This document shows positions 21,535 to 33,215 of a stretch of 64,000 nt of DNA, in pieces. The notes below the pieces were generated by a model, which was given only the letters and a program-made list of their open reading frames with translations, had not been told where the DNA came from and made no database searches. The stretch comes from Pagrus major (Eukaryota; Chordata; Actinopteri; Spariformes; Sparidae). The stretch is from NCBI RefSeq assembly GCF_040436345.1, contig NC_133227.1, forward strand, positions 18,543,501 to 18,607,500, written 5' to 3'. Each line of letters begins with the position of its first letter. Position 1 is the stretch's first letter. A program made the translations under genes and the position numbers.

Positions 21535-22666
21535 CAGTGCCTTACAAAAGTATTCACCCCCCCCCCCCCCCCCCCCCTTGGCTTTTTACCTATTTTGTTA
21601 CATTACAGCCTTTAGTTCAATGTTTTTTTAATCTGAATGTTATGTGATGGATCAGAACACAATAGTCTAAGTTGGTGAAGTGAAATGAGAAAAATATATA
21701 CATAAAACTATTTTTTAGAAATAAAAAACTGAAAATTGGCATGTGCATATGTATTCACCCCCTTTGTTATGAAGCCTATAAAAAGCTCTGGTGCAACCAA
21801 TTACCTTCAGAAGTCACATAATTAGTGAAATTATGTCCACCTGTGTGCAATCTAGGTGTCACATGATCTGTCAGTACATATACACACCTTTTTTGAAAGG
21901 CCCCAGAAGCTGCAACACCTAAGCAAAAGGCACCACTAACCAAACACTGCCATGAAGACCAAGGAACTCTCCAAACAAGTAAGGGACAATGTTGTTGAGA
22001 AGTACAAGTCAAGGTTAGGTTATAAAAAAATATCCAAATCTTTGATGATCCCCAGGAGCAGGGCCGTAGCCAGGATTTTTGAAATACCGAGGTCAACATT
22101 TGGCAGACTGCGTGATTTGAGGCTAGGACGGAGGTTCACCTTCCAGCAGGACAATGACCCCAAACACACTGCTAAAGCAACACTTGAGTGGTTTAAGGGG
22201 AAACATGTAAATGTGTTGGAATGGCCTAGTCAAAGCCCAGATAGAAATCCAATCCAATAGAAAATCTGTAGACAAACTTAAAGATTGCTGTTCACAAGCG
22301 CAAACCATCCAACTTGAAGGAGCCGGAGCAGTTTTGCAAGGAGGAATGGGTAAAAATCCCAGTGGTAAGATGTGGCAAGTTCATAGAGACTTATCCAAAG
22401 CGACTCGGAGCTGTGATTGCCGCAAAAGGTGGCTCTACAAAGTATTGACTTTAGGGGGGTGAATAGTTATGCATATTGACTTTTTCTGTTATTTTGTCCT
22501 ATTTGTTGTTTGCTTCACAATAAAAAAAAAAAAACATCTTCAAAGTTGTGGGCATGTTCTGTAAATTAAATGATGCAAATCCTCAAACAATCCATGTTAA
22601 TTCCAGGTCGTGAGGCAACAAAACACGAAAAATACCAAGGGGGGTGAATACTTTTGCAAGGTACTG
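21535..22666 (+). mobile_element. Tc1/mariner-type element, internally deleted
   Basis: The ends CAGTGCCTTACAAAAGTATT and the complementary terminus at 22666 are typical fish Tc1-family inverted repeats. They are flanked by TA at 21533-21534 and 22667-22668. A C-run (about 23 C) at 21557-21579 lies in the left repeat. The 1132-bp length and rearranged gene show a deletion derivative. The LINE frame resumes at 22667 with KYLGTMFDSRL. Confidence 0.9.
21952..22460 (+). pseudogene. Tc1-type transposase remnant
   Basis: The start MKTKELSKQVRDNVVEKYKS with GYKKISKSLMIP is the paired-like helix-turn-helix N-terminus of Tc1 transposases. It jumps near 22070-22120 directly to FQQDNDPKHTAKATLEWF and VLEWPSQSPDRNPI, the second catalytic block. 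The first catalytic block is deleted, and a TAG follows at about 22258. It cannot encode an active enzyme. Confidence 0.85.
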
Positions 22667-22945
22667 TACAAGTATTTAGGTACAATGTTTGACTCCAGAC
22701 TCAAGTTTGACAAAAACACAGAGTCTATTGTTAAACGGGGCCAACAACGTATCCATCTACTGCAGAAGCTGAATTCTTTTAATGTTTCTAAGAGCATTTT
22801 ATGTAACTTTTATCATTCTTTTATTCGAAGTCTGTTGATGTTTTCTTTTATGTGTTGGTTTTATGGTCTATCTGTGAAGGAGAAGAACTGTCTCAGCAGC
22901 ATTATCGAAGTCTGTTCCAAGATCATTGGAGTCCAGCTAACAGAC
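22667..22945 (+). pseudogene. LINE reverse transcriptase C-terminal part
   Basis: This continues the LINE after the Tc1 element: KYLGTMFDSRLKFDKNTE, LQKLNSFNVSKSIL, FYHSFIRSLLMFSFMCW and SIIEVCSKIIGVQL. These thumb/C-terminal motifs are usual in CR1/L2/Rex1-like LINE proteins. The frame stops where TTAAAGGGG begins. Confidence 0.85.
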
Positions 22946-23777
22946 TTAAAGGGGAATTGCTGTTTTTTACAACCTGGACCTTATTTCTAGCTTAGAAAAA
23001 TAATAATTTCTTTAGCTTTCTAAAATATGATCATTTACTCACCCAGATAACTTTGGTGTCATTTGGAGTCGTTCAGATGAAATTAGATCCAGTGGAGCGC
23101 CGCGTATATCCATATAATGCGAGTGATTGGGGCACCAAAGCGCAGCCTCTATATAACGCATTATCTGCCACGAAACTAGTTCATTTCACCAATATTTTGT
23201 TATGATACGCTAGTGCTATTCCCCTCTGAGTCCGTGGTTGCCTGTTATCAACATCCGGGGTCTGTAGGTTGACCTACTAACCTCTGACCTGGATGATGTC
23301 ATCTCTGAGCGCCGCACACAGCCACAGCACAGCACAGCACAGCCACAGCACAGCCACTCGGTGGCGGTCGGCTCGTTTAGCTGCAATTTGGCACTGCTAT
23401 GGTTCGTTACTGCATGTTTCCAAATTGTCCGAACAAAATGACCAATTGGACGAAGTTCAGCTTCCACAGGCTTCCTCTCCGCAACCTGGACTTACTCAAG
23501 CTCTGGCTAGTTGCGCTGAAAATGGACCCGAATACTTAAGTGGAAGCATTGAGAGGTCAACCTACAGACCCCGGATGTTGATAACAGGCAACCACGGACT
23601 CAGAGGGGAATAGCACTAGCGTATCATAACAAAATATTGGTGAAATTAAGTAGTTTCGCGGCAGATAATGCGTTATATAGAGGCTGCGCTTCGGTGCCCC
23701 AATCACTCGCATTATATGGATATACGCGGCGCTCCAATGGATCTAATTTCGTACGACTCCAAATGACAACAAAATTA
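22946..23777. mobile_element. THAP-encoding element with about 240-340-bp inverted arms (Kolobok-like)
   Basis: The left arm 22946-23282 starts TTAAAGGGGAATTGC and is mirrored by 23545-23777, whose outer 100 bp are missing. A further copy of one full arm is at 57525-57826. TTAA at the border and a THAP-domain coding fragment between the arms fit the Kolobok superfamily, whose TSD is TTAA. The interior also has GCACA/CCACAGCACAG tandem bits (23320-23355). Confidence 0.7.
23399..23539 (+). pseudogene. THAP-domain exon fragment
   Basis: Starting at ATG 23399 the frame reads MVRYCMFPNCPNK, then FSFHRLPLR, then LLKLWLVALKMDPNT and TAA. The C-x4-C pair, the FHRLP signature and the following tryptophan are the first half of a THAP zinc finger, the DNA-binding domain of P and Kolobok transposases. 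The second metal pair (C-x2-H) is absent because the right arm follows directly. Confidence 0.7.
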
Positions 23778-23867
23778 CTGACAGAGTGGATGCTGTATGT
23801 GTTGTTTTTTTATTTTTATTTTTTTATCTTGTGGTTTTGAATTGCCCTGTGGGGATAAATAAAGTTA

Positions 23868-23904
<37 letters not shown>
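23778..23904 (+). terminator. LINE 3' end with poly(A) signal and (GATT)n tail
   Basis: ATTGCCCTGTGGGGATAAAT is followed by AATAAA and then (GATT)n from about 23871 to 23904. This is the usual 3' terminus of fish jockey-superfamily LINEs, recognised by their reverse transcriptase. It directly abuts the minisatellite. Confidence 0.8.
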
Positions 23905-25374
23905 CATCACACAGTAGAAATACACAGTCGAAATACACATCACACAGTAGAAATACACAGTCAAAATACACGTAACACAGTAGAAATACACAACAGAAAT
24001 ACACATCACACAGTAGAAATAGACAGTAGAAATACACAACACACAGCAGAAATACACAGTAGAAACACACAGCACACAGTAGAAATGCACAGCAGGAACA
24101 CAGCACACAATAGAAATACACAGTAGAAACACAGCACACAGTAGAAATACACGGTAGAAACACACAGCACACAGTATAAGTACACGTTACACAGTATAAA
24201 TACCCTGTACACAGTATAAATACACAGTACACAGTGTAAATTCACATTACACAGTATGAATACACATTATACAATATAAATACATATTAAACAGTATAAA
24301 TACATATTACACAGTATTAATACACACTACACAGTATAAATACAGAGCACACAGTATAAATATACAGCATAGATACAGTAAACAATATAAATACACTGTA
24401 CAGAGTATAAATACACAGTTTAAATATACAGTATACAGTATACATACACAGTACTCAATATGAATACCCAGTACGCAATGCAGAGTATAAATACACATTA
24501 CACAGTAGAAATACACAGTAGCAATACACAGCACACAGTAGAAATACACAGTAGGAGTACACAGTACCCAGTATACATAAATAGTACACAGTATGAATAC
24601 CCAGTAGACAGTACAGAGTATAAATACACATTTCACAGTAGAAATACACAGCACACAGTACAAATACACAGTAGAAAAACAGTAGAAATAAACGGCAGAA
24701 ATGCGCAGTAGAAATACACAGCACACAGTAGAGATGCACAGCAGAAATACACAGCACACAGTAGAAATGCACAGTAGAAATCCACAGCACACAGTAGAGA
24801 TGCACAGCAGAAATACACAGCACACAGTAGAAATGCACAGTAGAAATCCACAGCACACAGTAGAAATAGACAAAAGAAACATACAGCAGAAATACACAGT
24901 AGAAACACACAGCACACAGTAAAAATACACATCACACAATAGAAATAGACAGTAGAAACACAGCACACAGTAAAAATACACATCACACAGTAGAAATAGA
25001 CAGTAAAAACACACAGCACACAGTAGAAATACACAGTAGGAACACACAGCACACAGTTGAAATACACAGTAGAAACACAGCACACAGTAGAAATACACAT
25101 CATACAGTATATGTACACATTACACAGTATGGAAACACAGTACAAAGTATAAATACACATTACACAGTAATAATACACAGCACACAGTATAAATACACAG
25201 TACACAGTATAAATTCACATTACACAGTATAAATTCACATTACACAATATTAATACATATTAAACAGTATAAATACACATTACACAGTATTAATACACAG
25301 TACACAATATAAATACACAGTAGGAATACACAGTACACAGTATACATACACAGTACACAGTATAAATACACAGT
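23905..25374. repeat. AC-rich minisatellite, 1.5 kb
   Basis: Irregular tandem units are built on CACAGTAGAAATA with a 7-9-bp spacer such as CACATCACA, giving a period of about 20-22 bp with 13-bp sub-units. Variant units carry GTATAAATACACA. Long frames on the minus strand, rich in Y, F, C, V and L, are a by-product of the period. The reverse complement of this repeat fills 32356-32516 and 33216-35708. Confidence 0.92.
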
Positions 25375-28300
25375 TTAAAGAGTAACTAAACCCCCAAACC
25401 ACTTTTTTCTGCTGAAAACAAATGTATTTGGGTATGAAGTAGTGTTGTTGATTGATTCTGGTCCAACTCTTGACATTTTAGTCAAAGTATTTCAATTTGG
25501 CGTATTTTGTTGTAAAAATGTAAGAGTGACTGCCCTATATGGGTTGAAAATTACAATCAAATTTTGCAAATGGCTGAGATGGAGGCTGATGACATTTTGG
25601 AGGCAGCTTTCATCACGAACCACCACTGTTCGCCCCACCCCTCCTATAAAACTAGCACTTGTCGACTCTGCAATCTGTGGCGAGTAGGTTGGATTGAGAG
25701 AATTGTGAAAAGAGAGGTATAGTGAGTATTGAGTAGGTAGTTAGCACAGCATAGATTTTTTTTGGAGATTTTATAGTTATCAGGTGTGAGTTTATAGTAT
25801 TTAGTAGTTATTTAGCAATTTTAGATAGTTAGCCTGTTTAGTTTTTTTGTGTTCTAGTAGTTACTCGTTAGTTAGTTTGTTAGTTAGTCAGTTCGTTAGG
25901 GTGTAGGTTAGCTTTAGCTTGTAGTTTAATTGTTTCAGTGTTTGTGAGCTAGTAGCCACAATGGGTTGGCAGTGTAGTTTTCCCGGTTGCAAAAACATCT
26001 CAGGGCTGCATCGGTTTCCAGCTGACCCAGAAATTAGGCGCCAGTGGTTGCGCGCAATAGTCAATTTTTCCCCCAAAAAATTGTAACATTAGCCTAAACT
26101 AGAATTGTGAAACACAATTATGTTATATTTCAGCCAAAAAAGACCAGGGAGTTGGGGTGCCAAACAGAACCAGTCAGCACAAAACATGCTGCTGGACAGG
26201 CTGACATAAAGCGTCTGAGGAGAAGCAAAGGTGAGTCATAATAAGGACTGCACTTTTGGTGGTATATGCTCTTAGGTGGCTGTGGGACAGGATTCATGGG
26301 AAGTCTATGGCGTTCGATGCCACTACCTTGTGATCTTTCGTTTCCTAGTCTAGTGTTAGTTAGCCAATTATACTACTGGTATGCAGTCCTACAAACAGTC
26401 ATAATACTCGTTGCAGGTTTTATGACCACATCGAGGAGATTGCGTTCTCACTGACGTCATAATATCACAGCTGCGTGGGACTCTGGATTGTTGATAAAAA
26501 TGTCCCATTGTAAGATCTGACAGATTAGCTCTGACCACAACAAACAACAGTTGCAGTAGCTGTAAGCATATAAGGACTCTCTCTCTCTCTCTCAATACAG
26601 CATAAACTATATGTTATTTCCATTGTCAAATAAACCTACTTTAGTATAATGTCAGCTTTTGCTTCTACATTTTGCTCAGTGGATATAAACCTTATTGTGG
26701 AATAATTTCTTTGTGCACAGCTACTCAGGCCCAACCTCCTAACAGGAGTGTGTTGTGTGACACAGGCATGTTGGTGGCTGATCCTGAGGCTGCAGCCATC
26801 ACTGAGGTTCCAGTGGCAAGCTCCACTCCACACAAAAGGACAAGTTATGAGGTGTCAACTGATGACTCCAGCTACCAGCTTGATGTCACCAACAGCACCA
26901 TGAACTGTACAAGGTAAAGGATTTAGTTCACAAGACTACTGCTGTTTCTATTATATAGAATTCTGCCATATTAATATAACAGAGTAATATAAAATTACAG
27001 TATAATTTCACATTTGATCTTGACATGCTGTTTTGTATATTGCCAAGACAACTGAGGATAAAGTTTCCTGGTGTTTGCATCAAATATATTTTCATTTTCA
27101 TGTTATTGAATTGCACTGTGTCCAACTACATCAACAGTTATTGCAATGAATATTAAACTTCTATGCGGAACTTGCTTTTAGTAACATATAATACAACATA
27201 TTTTCCATTCATACCTACCTTTGAATAATGCCTGAAATACAGTAACCCAAGGCAAAATTTAGACAGTCTGTACATGCTATTCCTCAACATAACTCATACT
27301 TTTAGATCACATGTTGTGTAATTAACCAGCGTTTTGTTAACGTTGTGTGAATATTTACTCTAACAATAACACAGTCTTTTTTCACATTATGTAATTTACC
27401 ATTCATATTTTTTCTCTTCTACTTAGTAATTCTGATGACATAGCACCCCATGCAGTGACCAAGTAAATTGTTCATGAAGACAAATTAATGGAGCTGTTCA
27501 AAAAATGTCCAGTGTGCACCCGGAGCTGTGAGATCATGAAGAATGTCATTGGGACACTTCTGCAAGTAAAGCAGAGCTGTTCACATTGTGAGTATGTTCA
27601 CCAGTGGTCCAGCCAGCCAATGGTGAACAATATACCAGCTGGGAATCTTTGGTTGTGTGCAGCAATCCTGTTCACTGGTTCATCTTTTGTTCAAATTTCA
27701 AAGGTAAGACAGGACCAAATTTGCAATGACAGGTACTTTTACATTACTTAATTACAAGTATGTCATCACATCATATTGTTTTTTTTTTCTTTTAGTTTAT
27801 GGATGCTTTCAAGATCCAGGGCATCTCGGAAACAACTTCAAGCAAAACTCCTTTTCCCTACTATCTACTGGCAGTGGAACCAAAACCAGGAACACCTCAT
27901 CAGAGACTCCATAGCTGGTGGGGATGTGATACTGGGTGGTGACATGCGTGCTGACTCGCCAGGTGAAAATTTACTTTGATGAGTATGTAACTGTGTAACT
28001 ATGACAATTATTGTCAACCAAGGCATACTCAAAAATATATATATATTTTTTTCAAATATTTTAGGACATTCTGCAAAGTACGGGAGCTACACAATGATGG
28101 ACCTCAAGGTCATTGATATTCAGCTAGTCCAGGTAAAAGCCTGATACACTGAAAAACTGTTCATTCATATTCATATTCATATTAGTCCATCTCTTCAGAG
28201 CATGTGTCTACTTTGTGTTGTATCAACAGAGCAACGAAGTGGGAAACAGTGTTCGGATGGAGAAGGAGGGCTTTGAGCGAAGTCTGTCATTCTTGGAAGG

Positions 28301-30110
28301 CAAAGGAATAGTGGTCAAAGGCATTGTCACCGACTGACATACAGGGGTACAAAAGTTCTTGCGGGAACAAAGACCTGGGATCAGCCACTACTTTGACCCT
28401 TGGCATATGGGAGGGTAAGTGCTTGAATTGAAACAAAATAATAAAAAAAATATGTGATTTTTAAATTTTTTTTTTTACAAAGCAGTTTGCAAGATTCAAG
28501 ATTACTCTATTTATCCAAAGGGAAATTTGCCTTGGAAATGAAGGCTGCCATATAATAATGCATAAATACAATATAGACATACAGTGCATAGCACAGACAA
28601 GTGCAAACATAAGTGCATTCATATACATGTAACACAATCTCTTACTTCTCATCCCATCCCTTTATGTCTTTTGCCCAGGGATTAGGAAAAAAATGATGCC
28701 ATAGCTAAGACAAGAAGAACACAGGAGGTGGGCTCATGGAGGAAGAGTGTTGTCAACCATCTCTACTGGTCAGCGTCCACCTCTGCATCAGGGGAGAAGG
28801 TTGTGGCCAAATGGGCCTCAGTTGCCAACCATATGCAAAATGTGCACACACACTAGAATCCACTCTTCCCCAGTTGTCTCCACCAGTCTCTTGTTGATGA
28901 GCAGGCACGGCAGTGGCTCAAGCCAAGTAAGTGTAGTAGTAGGCTATACTAACCAATATACAGTATAATAATGCTATTCAGTCACCCCTAAATGGGTGCT
29001 GGTTGTGAAAATGTCAACTGCACAGTTTGGAAACTAGCAGGGCATAGTGATGCAGCACTACGCCCTGATTCACATCAGATTTAAGATAAAGCCAAGTGTT
29101 ATGAGATTGCTGACTGTAAGTTTGTCTTGGTGGTTTATGTATGATCATCTTTACAATTATTCATTGTCCTCAAATTGGTTTAATTATATAACATTATTCC
29201 TGTGTGTAGGTACAGCAGCATGTGAGCAGCTGACAGCAGTTCTGTTGGCTCCCAGACTGTTGAAGGATATGGAGAAGATCAGCCCACAACACCACACTTC
29301 AGGGATTGAACCATTTCACAGTCTGATCCTGAAGTTTGCCCCCAAAAATGTGGTGTTCTCCTTCACAGGGATGTTGTGCAGGTATTGAACATTGTATTGT
29401 ATTGTATTGTACAGTATTGTGCCGGTAACATTTTCTTGTTTTTTAGTCATTTAGTCATTAGTCATAGCTTATAAAGTGCTGACCATGTAAATGTAATGTG
29501 TTTCTTACTAGACTCCAGCTGACAGCGATGCACTATAATGAGAATGCACAGAGAGCTCATGCATCCACCGCAGCTGGAGAACTACGATATTCCATAGTGT
29601 ACCCAAAATATAAACATGGGGACTTCACTGTGCAACCACTGCGGAGTCATCCTACTTCAGGTCATTTGTTATTAGACAAAGAGTGGCATTATGATTGATT
29701 TGTGGGGAAATGTGTTACTACCCTGTTCTATCTGTACACTTTAGGCTACGTTGAGACACTGATGGAGCTTCTCTTCCACTATGTGGTGAAAGACCTGGGT
29801 CCATACCAGGACTTTCTGGACACAGTCCTTGTGCCAGGGAAACTTTGCTCCCAGTTCACCAGACCTGACAAGAGGGAGGCAGTGGCCAGACACAAGTCAT
29901 GGTTCTTCAAGAACATGTGAGTTTTGGCTGACTACATAGCATGTTGTAAGAATACATTTCTGTTATTGATGTTTATGTAATTATTTTTGCCAGTTCTATT
30001 ACCATCATTTGATCTAGCTATTTTTTTTTTACAGGCACCAATGACTTCCTGACCAGGTTTGGGGTTTGCACTACACACATGGAGCACCGTATGTGAGACC
30101 ACACACATAA
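25375..30110 (+). mobile_element. Kolobok-type element, decayed; right end not found
   Basis: The left border is likely TTAAAGAGTAACTAAACCCC directly after the minisatellite. The body encodes a THAP domain followed by a D-D-E transposase in about eleven exons (25961-29920). No matching inverted end was found before 30500, so the right end is set after a possible last exon near 30037-30098. Confidence 0.7.
25961..29920 (+). pseudogene. Kolobok-like THAP-domain transposase
   Basis: Exon 1 (from ATG 25961) reads MGWQCSFPGCKN and LHRFPADPEIRRQWLRAIV, a partial THAP finger. Middle exons give a zinc-ribbon-like KCPVCTRSCEIMK with CSHCEYVHQW (27430-27702), GGDMRADSPG (27945-27961), GHSAKYGSYTMMDLKVIDIQ (28065-28133) and SNEVGNSVRMEKEGFERSL with IVTD (28230-28414). 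Later exons give HLYWSASTSASGEKV (28680-28928), SGIEPFHSLILKFAPKNV (29211-29381), AMHYNENAQRAHA (29513-29660) and a final block to 29920. The aspartates of DMRAD and VTD and the glutamate of IEPF fit the D-D-E triad. Stops include TAA near 27464 and TGA at 28334 (arginine CGA expected), plus frameshifts near 27830 and 28700. It is a dead copy. Confidence 0.8.
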
Positions 30111-30501
30111 ATGAACTCAACTAACCTGACACTTCTGTTGTATTGCTTTAACTTTAAACACCTTCAAATTTGTTATCAATGAAGGATTAACTCATTGACT
30201 AGTCTTTGTGTCTTCCTGAAGCTTCTGCTTTCTGTTTCCCACCAGAGGTTCTACTGAGAGGTGATCAAGTGTCTCCTATAGGTTGCTATATTTCTACTGT
30301 CATCCAGCTTGTCATCCACCTGCACAGACTACTGATCAACACATCTACATTTACACTTTATTCCTCAGCCTGCACCCCATCATCAAATGCGTATCCCTTC
30401 TTTTTACTCCCTGACATCATAAAAACATGGTTGCTATATTTCTCAGTCTCATCTGTGCTGCATTGCATTCTGTTGGGTGCACAGTCACACTGGCTGGACC
30501 C
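30111..30501. other. No feature recognised
   Basis: T-rich sequence with no recognisable protein or repeat ends. Confidence 0.4.
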
Positions 30502-30924
30502 CAGGGGTGGACTGGCCATCTGGCATACCGGGCATCGTCCCGGTGGGCCGTTGACCCAATGTGGGCTGGTCCGGTTCGGTCCACTATGTTTTTTTTTTTT
30601 TTTAGTTTTTTCTTCTTCTCTAAATTCCCTCCAATTGGCTACAGAGGGCTAGCAGTGTGTTCCCAGCATCGACACATATAATTGGTCTATTGTTTGTCAT
30701 TGTCAATCAATCATGGGCTGACAGGCTCAGAGAGCCCTGACAGTGCTGTCAATCACTACACGAACCAGGGTGGCGCGGACCTCGATGGGCGGGATGGGCT
30801 GCTGCTGAGCCAGTAGTAACGTTAGTGAGTGGTAGTAGTGAGCGTCTTCCAAACTGTGTCCGCTACTTGAAATAGATAAGAGGAAGAAACAGCTGAGAAA
30901 CAGCGATTAAAAAGTCGAAGTCTC

Positions 30925-31115
30925 TGGAGGTGGAGGCTTCTAAATGTGCGAAGTTGACGGAGCTTTTTGGTGCCGGGACCAGTAACACCGACCCGCCAGC
31001 AGCCACAGGTGCTGCTGCGCCGGGAGACGAGGGTGGAGGACCTAATGATGATGAGCGAGTGGAGGCAGACAGGGTGAGTAACGTTAGCCTGGGGCTGGCT
31101 AGGCTAAATGTTTGA
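30925..31115 (+). pseudogene. N-terminal relic of a ZMYM1-like hAT transposase
   Basis: The frame reads lysine-rich sequence, then KSLEVEASKCAKLTELFGAG, then an alanine/glycine-rich acidic linker to about 31115. This composition matches the start of TTF/ZMYM1-like hAT proteins in fish. No zinc-finger or catalytic part follows; the remaining 1.2 kb has no coding signal. Confidence 0.45.
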
Positions 31116-31188
31116 GACATGTCCAAAACAAAGTAAAAGACGTTTTTACATTCAATGTGATGTGACCTCACTAACATACTGATGAATG

Positions 31189-31279
31189 CAGCTGCCGCTA
31201 ATGCTAACGCAGCTGCCGCTAATGCTAACGTAGCTGCCGCTAATGCTAACGCAGCTGCCGCTAATGCTAACGCAGCTGC
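31189..31279. repeat. 21-bp tandem repeat, four copies
   Basis: CAGCTGCCGCTAATGCTAACG repeats in tandem with one or two substitutions (a T for C at unit ends) and then decays into CAGCTGCTCAGG. It lies inside the hAT derivative. Confidence 0.9.
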
Positions 31280-32355
31280 TCAGGGACTGAAACCGTTATT
31301 GTTCTAACTTTGACAATCTAACATGTGGCAGCATATTAGCCCAGAGTTAAAGGGCTGTGACTGTTGGTAGCTGTGGTTGATTTTGTTCAAATATGCCGAA
31401 TTGTGATAGTATGGGTTATTATTGTTCAGATGATTTAGCTAAGCTAGCTAACAGATGCTAACGTCAGCGGTCTCTTGTTGCCATAGCAACAGTAAACACT
31501 CACGTGGCCTGATGAGCTGTAAATGGATGCAAAATCAAGCTGAGATACAAAACACAAGTAAACCTATAGGAAATAATAAGTTTAATTTGCAATATTTGCC
31601 ATTGAATTTATTGTAATCTTTCAATTAATTTATTGTTTACTGAGGTCATAACTATCTAATAGGTATAATTTGTGTGTAACTTTAATTTGTGTGTAAATGT
31701 GTTACTTTTACTGTAGTTTTCAAATGGCTGTGTATAGTGTTAGTGTATAGTCTTGAGCATTTTCGGGTCACAAAGATCTGGCTTTTTTAAGTAAAGTGTC
31801 CTAATGAAAACAAGACAAAGCCATTTGACTATCTTGTTCATAAATGATGGTGTCAGGACTTTTTTTTATGACACACACACTTTCATTGATAGGAATACTT
31901 GGTTTTGAGGAATGACCTCTATTTTGAACATGTGACATGCTTTTGCAGGTTATCAACAAGGTTTTGCAGTTTGTACTAATTGTTTTGAGAAATGCACCAA
32001 CTGTTGTGCAAATGTAAGTAATGATGTGAGAAAAACTCCACCCCGAGTCTGGTTTTGGGTTCTTCCCGTTAGTCTCGTCCCACCCCTGGTCATGACATAA
32101 CTTCTGTTGTGATTTGACACTATAATGAACAAAGATTGATTGGTTGATTGCTATAGCTGTCAGTTTTAGTCCTTGAGTTCATAGCTACGTGCTTTATTTG
32201 TTAACTGCTATCAAGGAATATGACTCTCCTTTGTAGTATGTGTGAGAAAGGACACCACGAGATTTGTGGACTTCTACGTGGTGTCCACTGATAATGTAGT
32301 GGGCTGGTCTGGACAGAAAATGCCAGAGCTGAATTTTTGTCCCAGTCCACCCCTG

Positions 32356-32516
32356 ACTGTGTAATGTGTATTTATACTTTGTAAAGTGAATTTATACTGT
32401 GTACTGTGTTTTCATACTGTGTAATGTGTATTTCTACTGTGTGCTGTATGTTTCTACCGTGTATTTCTACTGTGTGCTGTGTTTCTACTGTGTAATTCTA
32501 TTGTATGCTGTGTGTT
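32356..32516. repeat. Inverted minisatellite, short block
   Basis: TGTGTATTTCTACTG-type units, the reverse complement of the 23.9-25.4 kb repeat, start directly after the hAT end and stop at about 32516. Confidence 0.85.
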
Positions 32517-33027
32517 TGTAGCAGACTGGACTGCTCCTTTCCTCTCCCTCACAGCAGAGATTGTTGTGAGGGAGAGGAGGGGCTGTGAAAGTGCACACCT
32601 GTGGGTGAAAGAACAGCAGGAAAGTGTGTGTGTGAGGAAAGCCAGAGACTGAGAACAGATTCAGAGGAAGAGGGTCTGGAAAGGGAGTGTGGAGTGGAGT
32701 GTTTGGAGGAAAAAAACACAGGAGAGACCAAGTATCAGGAACAAGGTTCCACTATCATCGGAGTAGGTTTGGAAAAGTTTTACCTTTTTTTTGCTGCTGA
32801 TACATGTGTGAACTACAGCTCCTGACTGTGAGTTTTTAACAGTGGATCATTGCTCTTCATTTGGACACTTAGTATTTCCTTTTTGCCCAGAGACTGCCTT
32901 CCTTGAATTCATCACTGCTCCCCACTAGCCCACACCCCTTTACCCTTTCATAAACCTGGGAAATCACCAAATCTCCCAGTTTGGACTCTCCCTTCCCCCT
33001 CCTGTCCCAGTAATACCACATGGACTG

Positions 33028-33061
<34 letters not shown>

Positions 33062-33215
33062 CAAACACACACAAACACACATTCCCATTCACCCTACATT
33101 TCTGTACATTTACCAATTACACAATTCAAATGAATCTAAGGCACGAGAAGGATATTTAATTTGGATGAATTGATTTATGTTATTTCTGATATGTTCTCTT
33201 ATATGTTATACCTTG
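32517..33215. other. Unassigned insertion within the minisatellite, with a (CA)n tract
   Basis: About 700 bp of non-minisatellite sequence separates the two inverted blocks. It has a GA-rich first half, an inverted pair TCCTTTCCTCTCCCTCACA / TTGTGAGGGAGAGGAGGGG (32536-32583), and (CA)n at about 33029-33058. No gene or known element ends were recognised. Confidence 0.45.

Larger units (their letters stand above)
4646..23904 (+). mobile_element. 5'-truncated jockey-superfamily LINE split by three later insertions
   Basis: The coding pieces of one non-LTR retrotransposon lie in order at 4646-6252, 21131-21534 and 22667-22945, followed by a 3' end at 23778-23904. Each gap is a transposon with its own termini: CACTA-like 6253-21128, Tc1 21535-22666, THAP element 22946-23777. 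Removing them restores the LINE reading frame. The 5' end falls inside the endonuclease, typical of incomplete reverse transcription. The 3' end carries ATTGCCCTGTGGGGAT, AATAAA and a (GATT)n tail, as in fish CR1/L2/Rex1-type LINEs. Frameshifts and stops show it is dead. Confidence 0.88.
30502..32355 (+). mobile_element. hAT-family deletion derivative
   Basis: The ends CAGGGGTGGACTGG at 30502 and its complement ending at 32355 are hAT-type. Flanking 8-mers do not match, so one flank has changed. Inside is a short coding relic (30925-31115, with VEASKCAKLTELFGAG) resembling the N-terminus of ZMYM-like hAT transposases. It adjoins the inverted minisatellite. Confidence 0.65.

Noticed and set aside
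23816-25205. Long minus-strand frames rich in YFYCVLCIST across the AC-rich array
   Set aside because: They arise because the repeat lacks stops in those phases. Composition is purely periodic, several frames are open at once, and there is no known protein resemblance.
23905-25374. CRISPR array
   Set aside because: Repeats are short, variable and contiguous without unique spacers, in a eukaryotic context.
30502-32355. 8-bp TSD for the hAT derivative
   Set aside because: The flanking octamers CTGGACCC and ACTGTGTA do not match; ends were kept on TIR similarity only.
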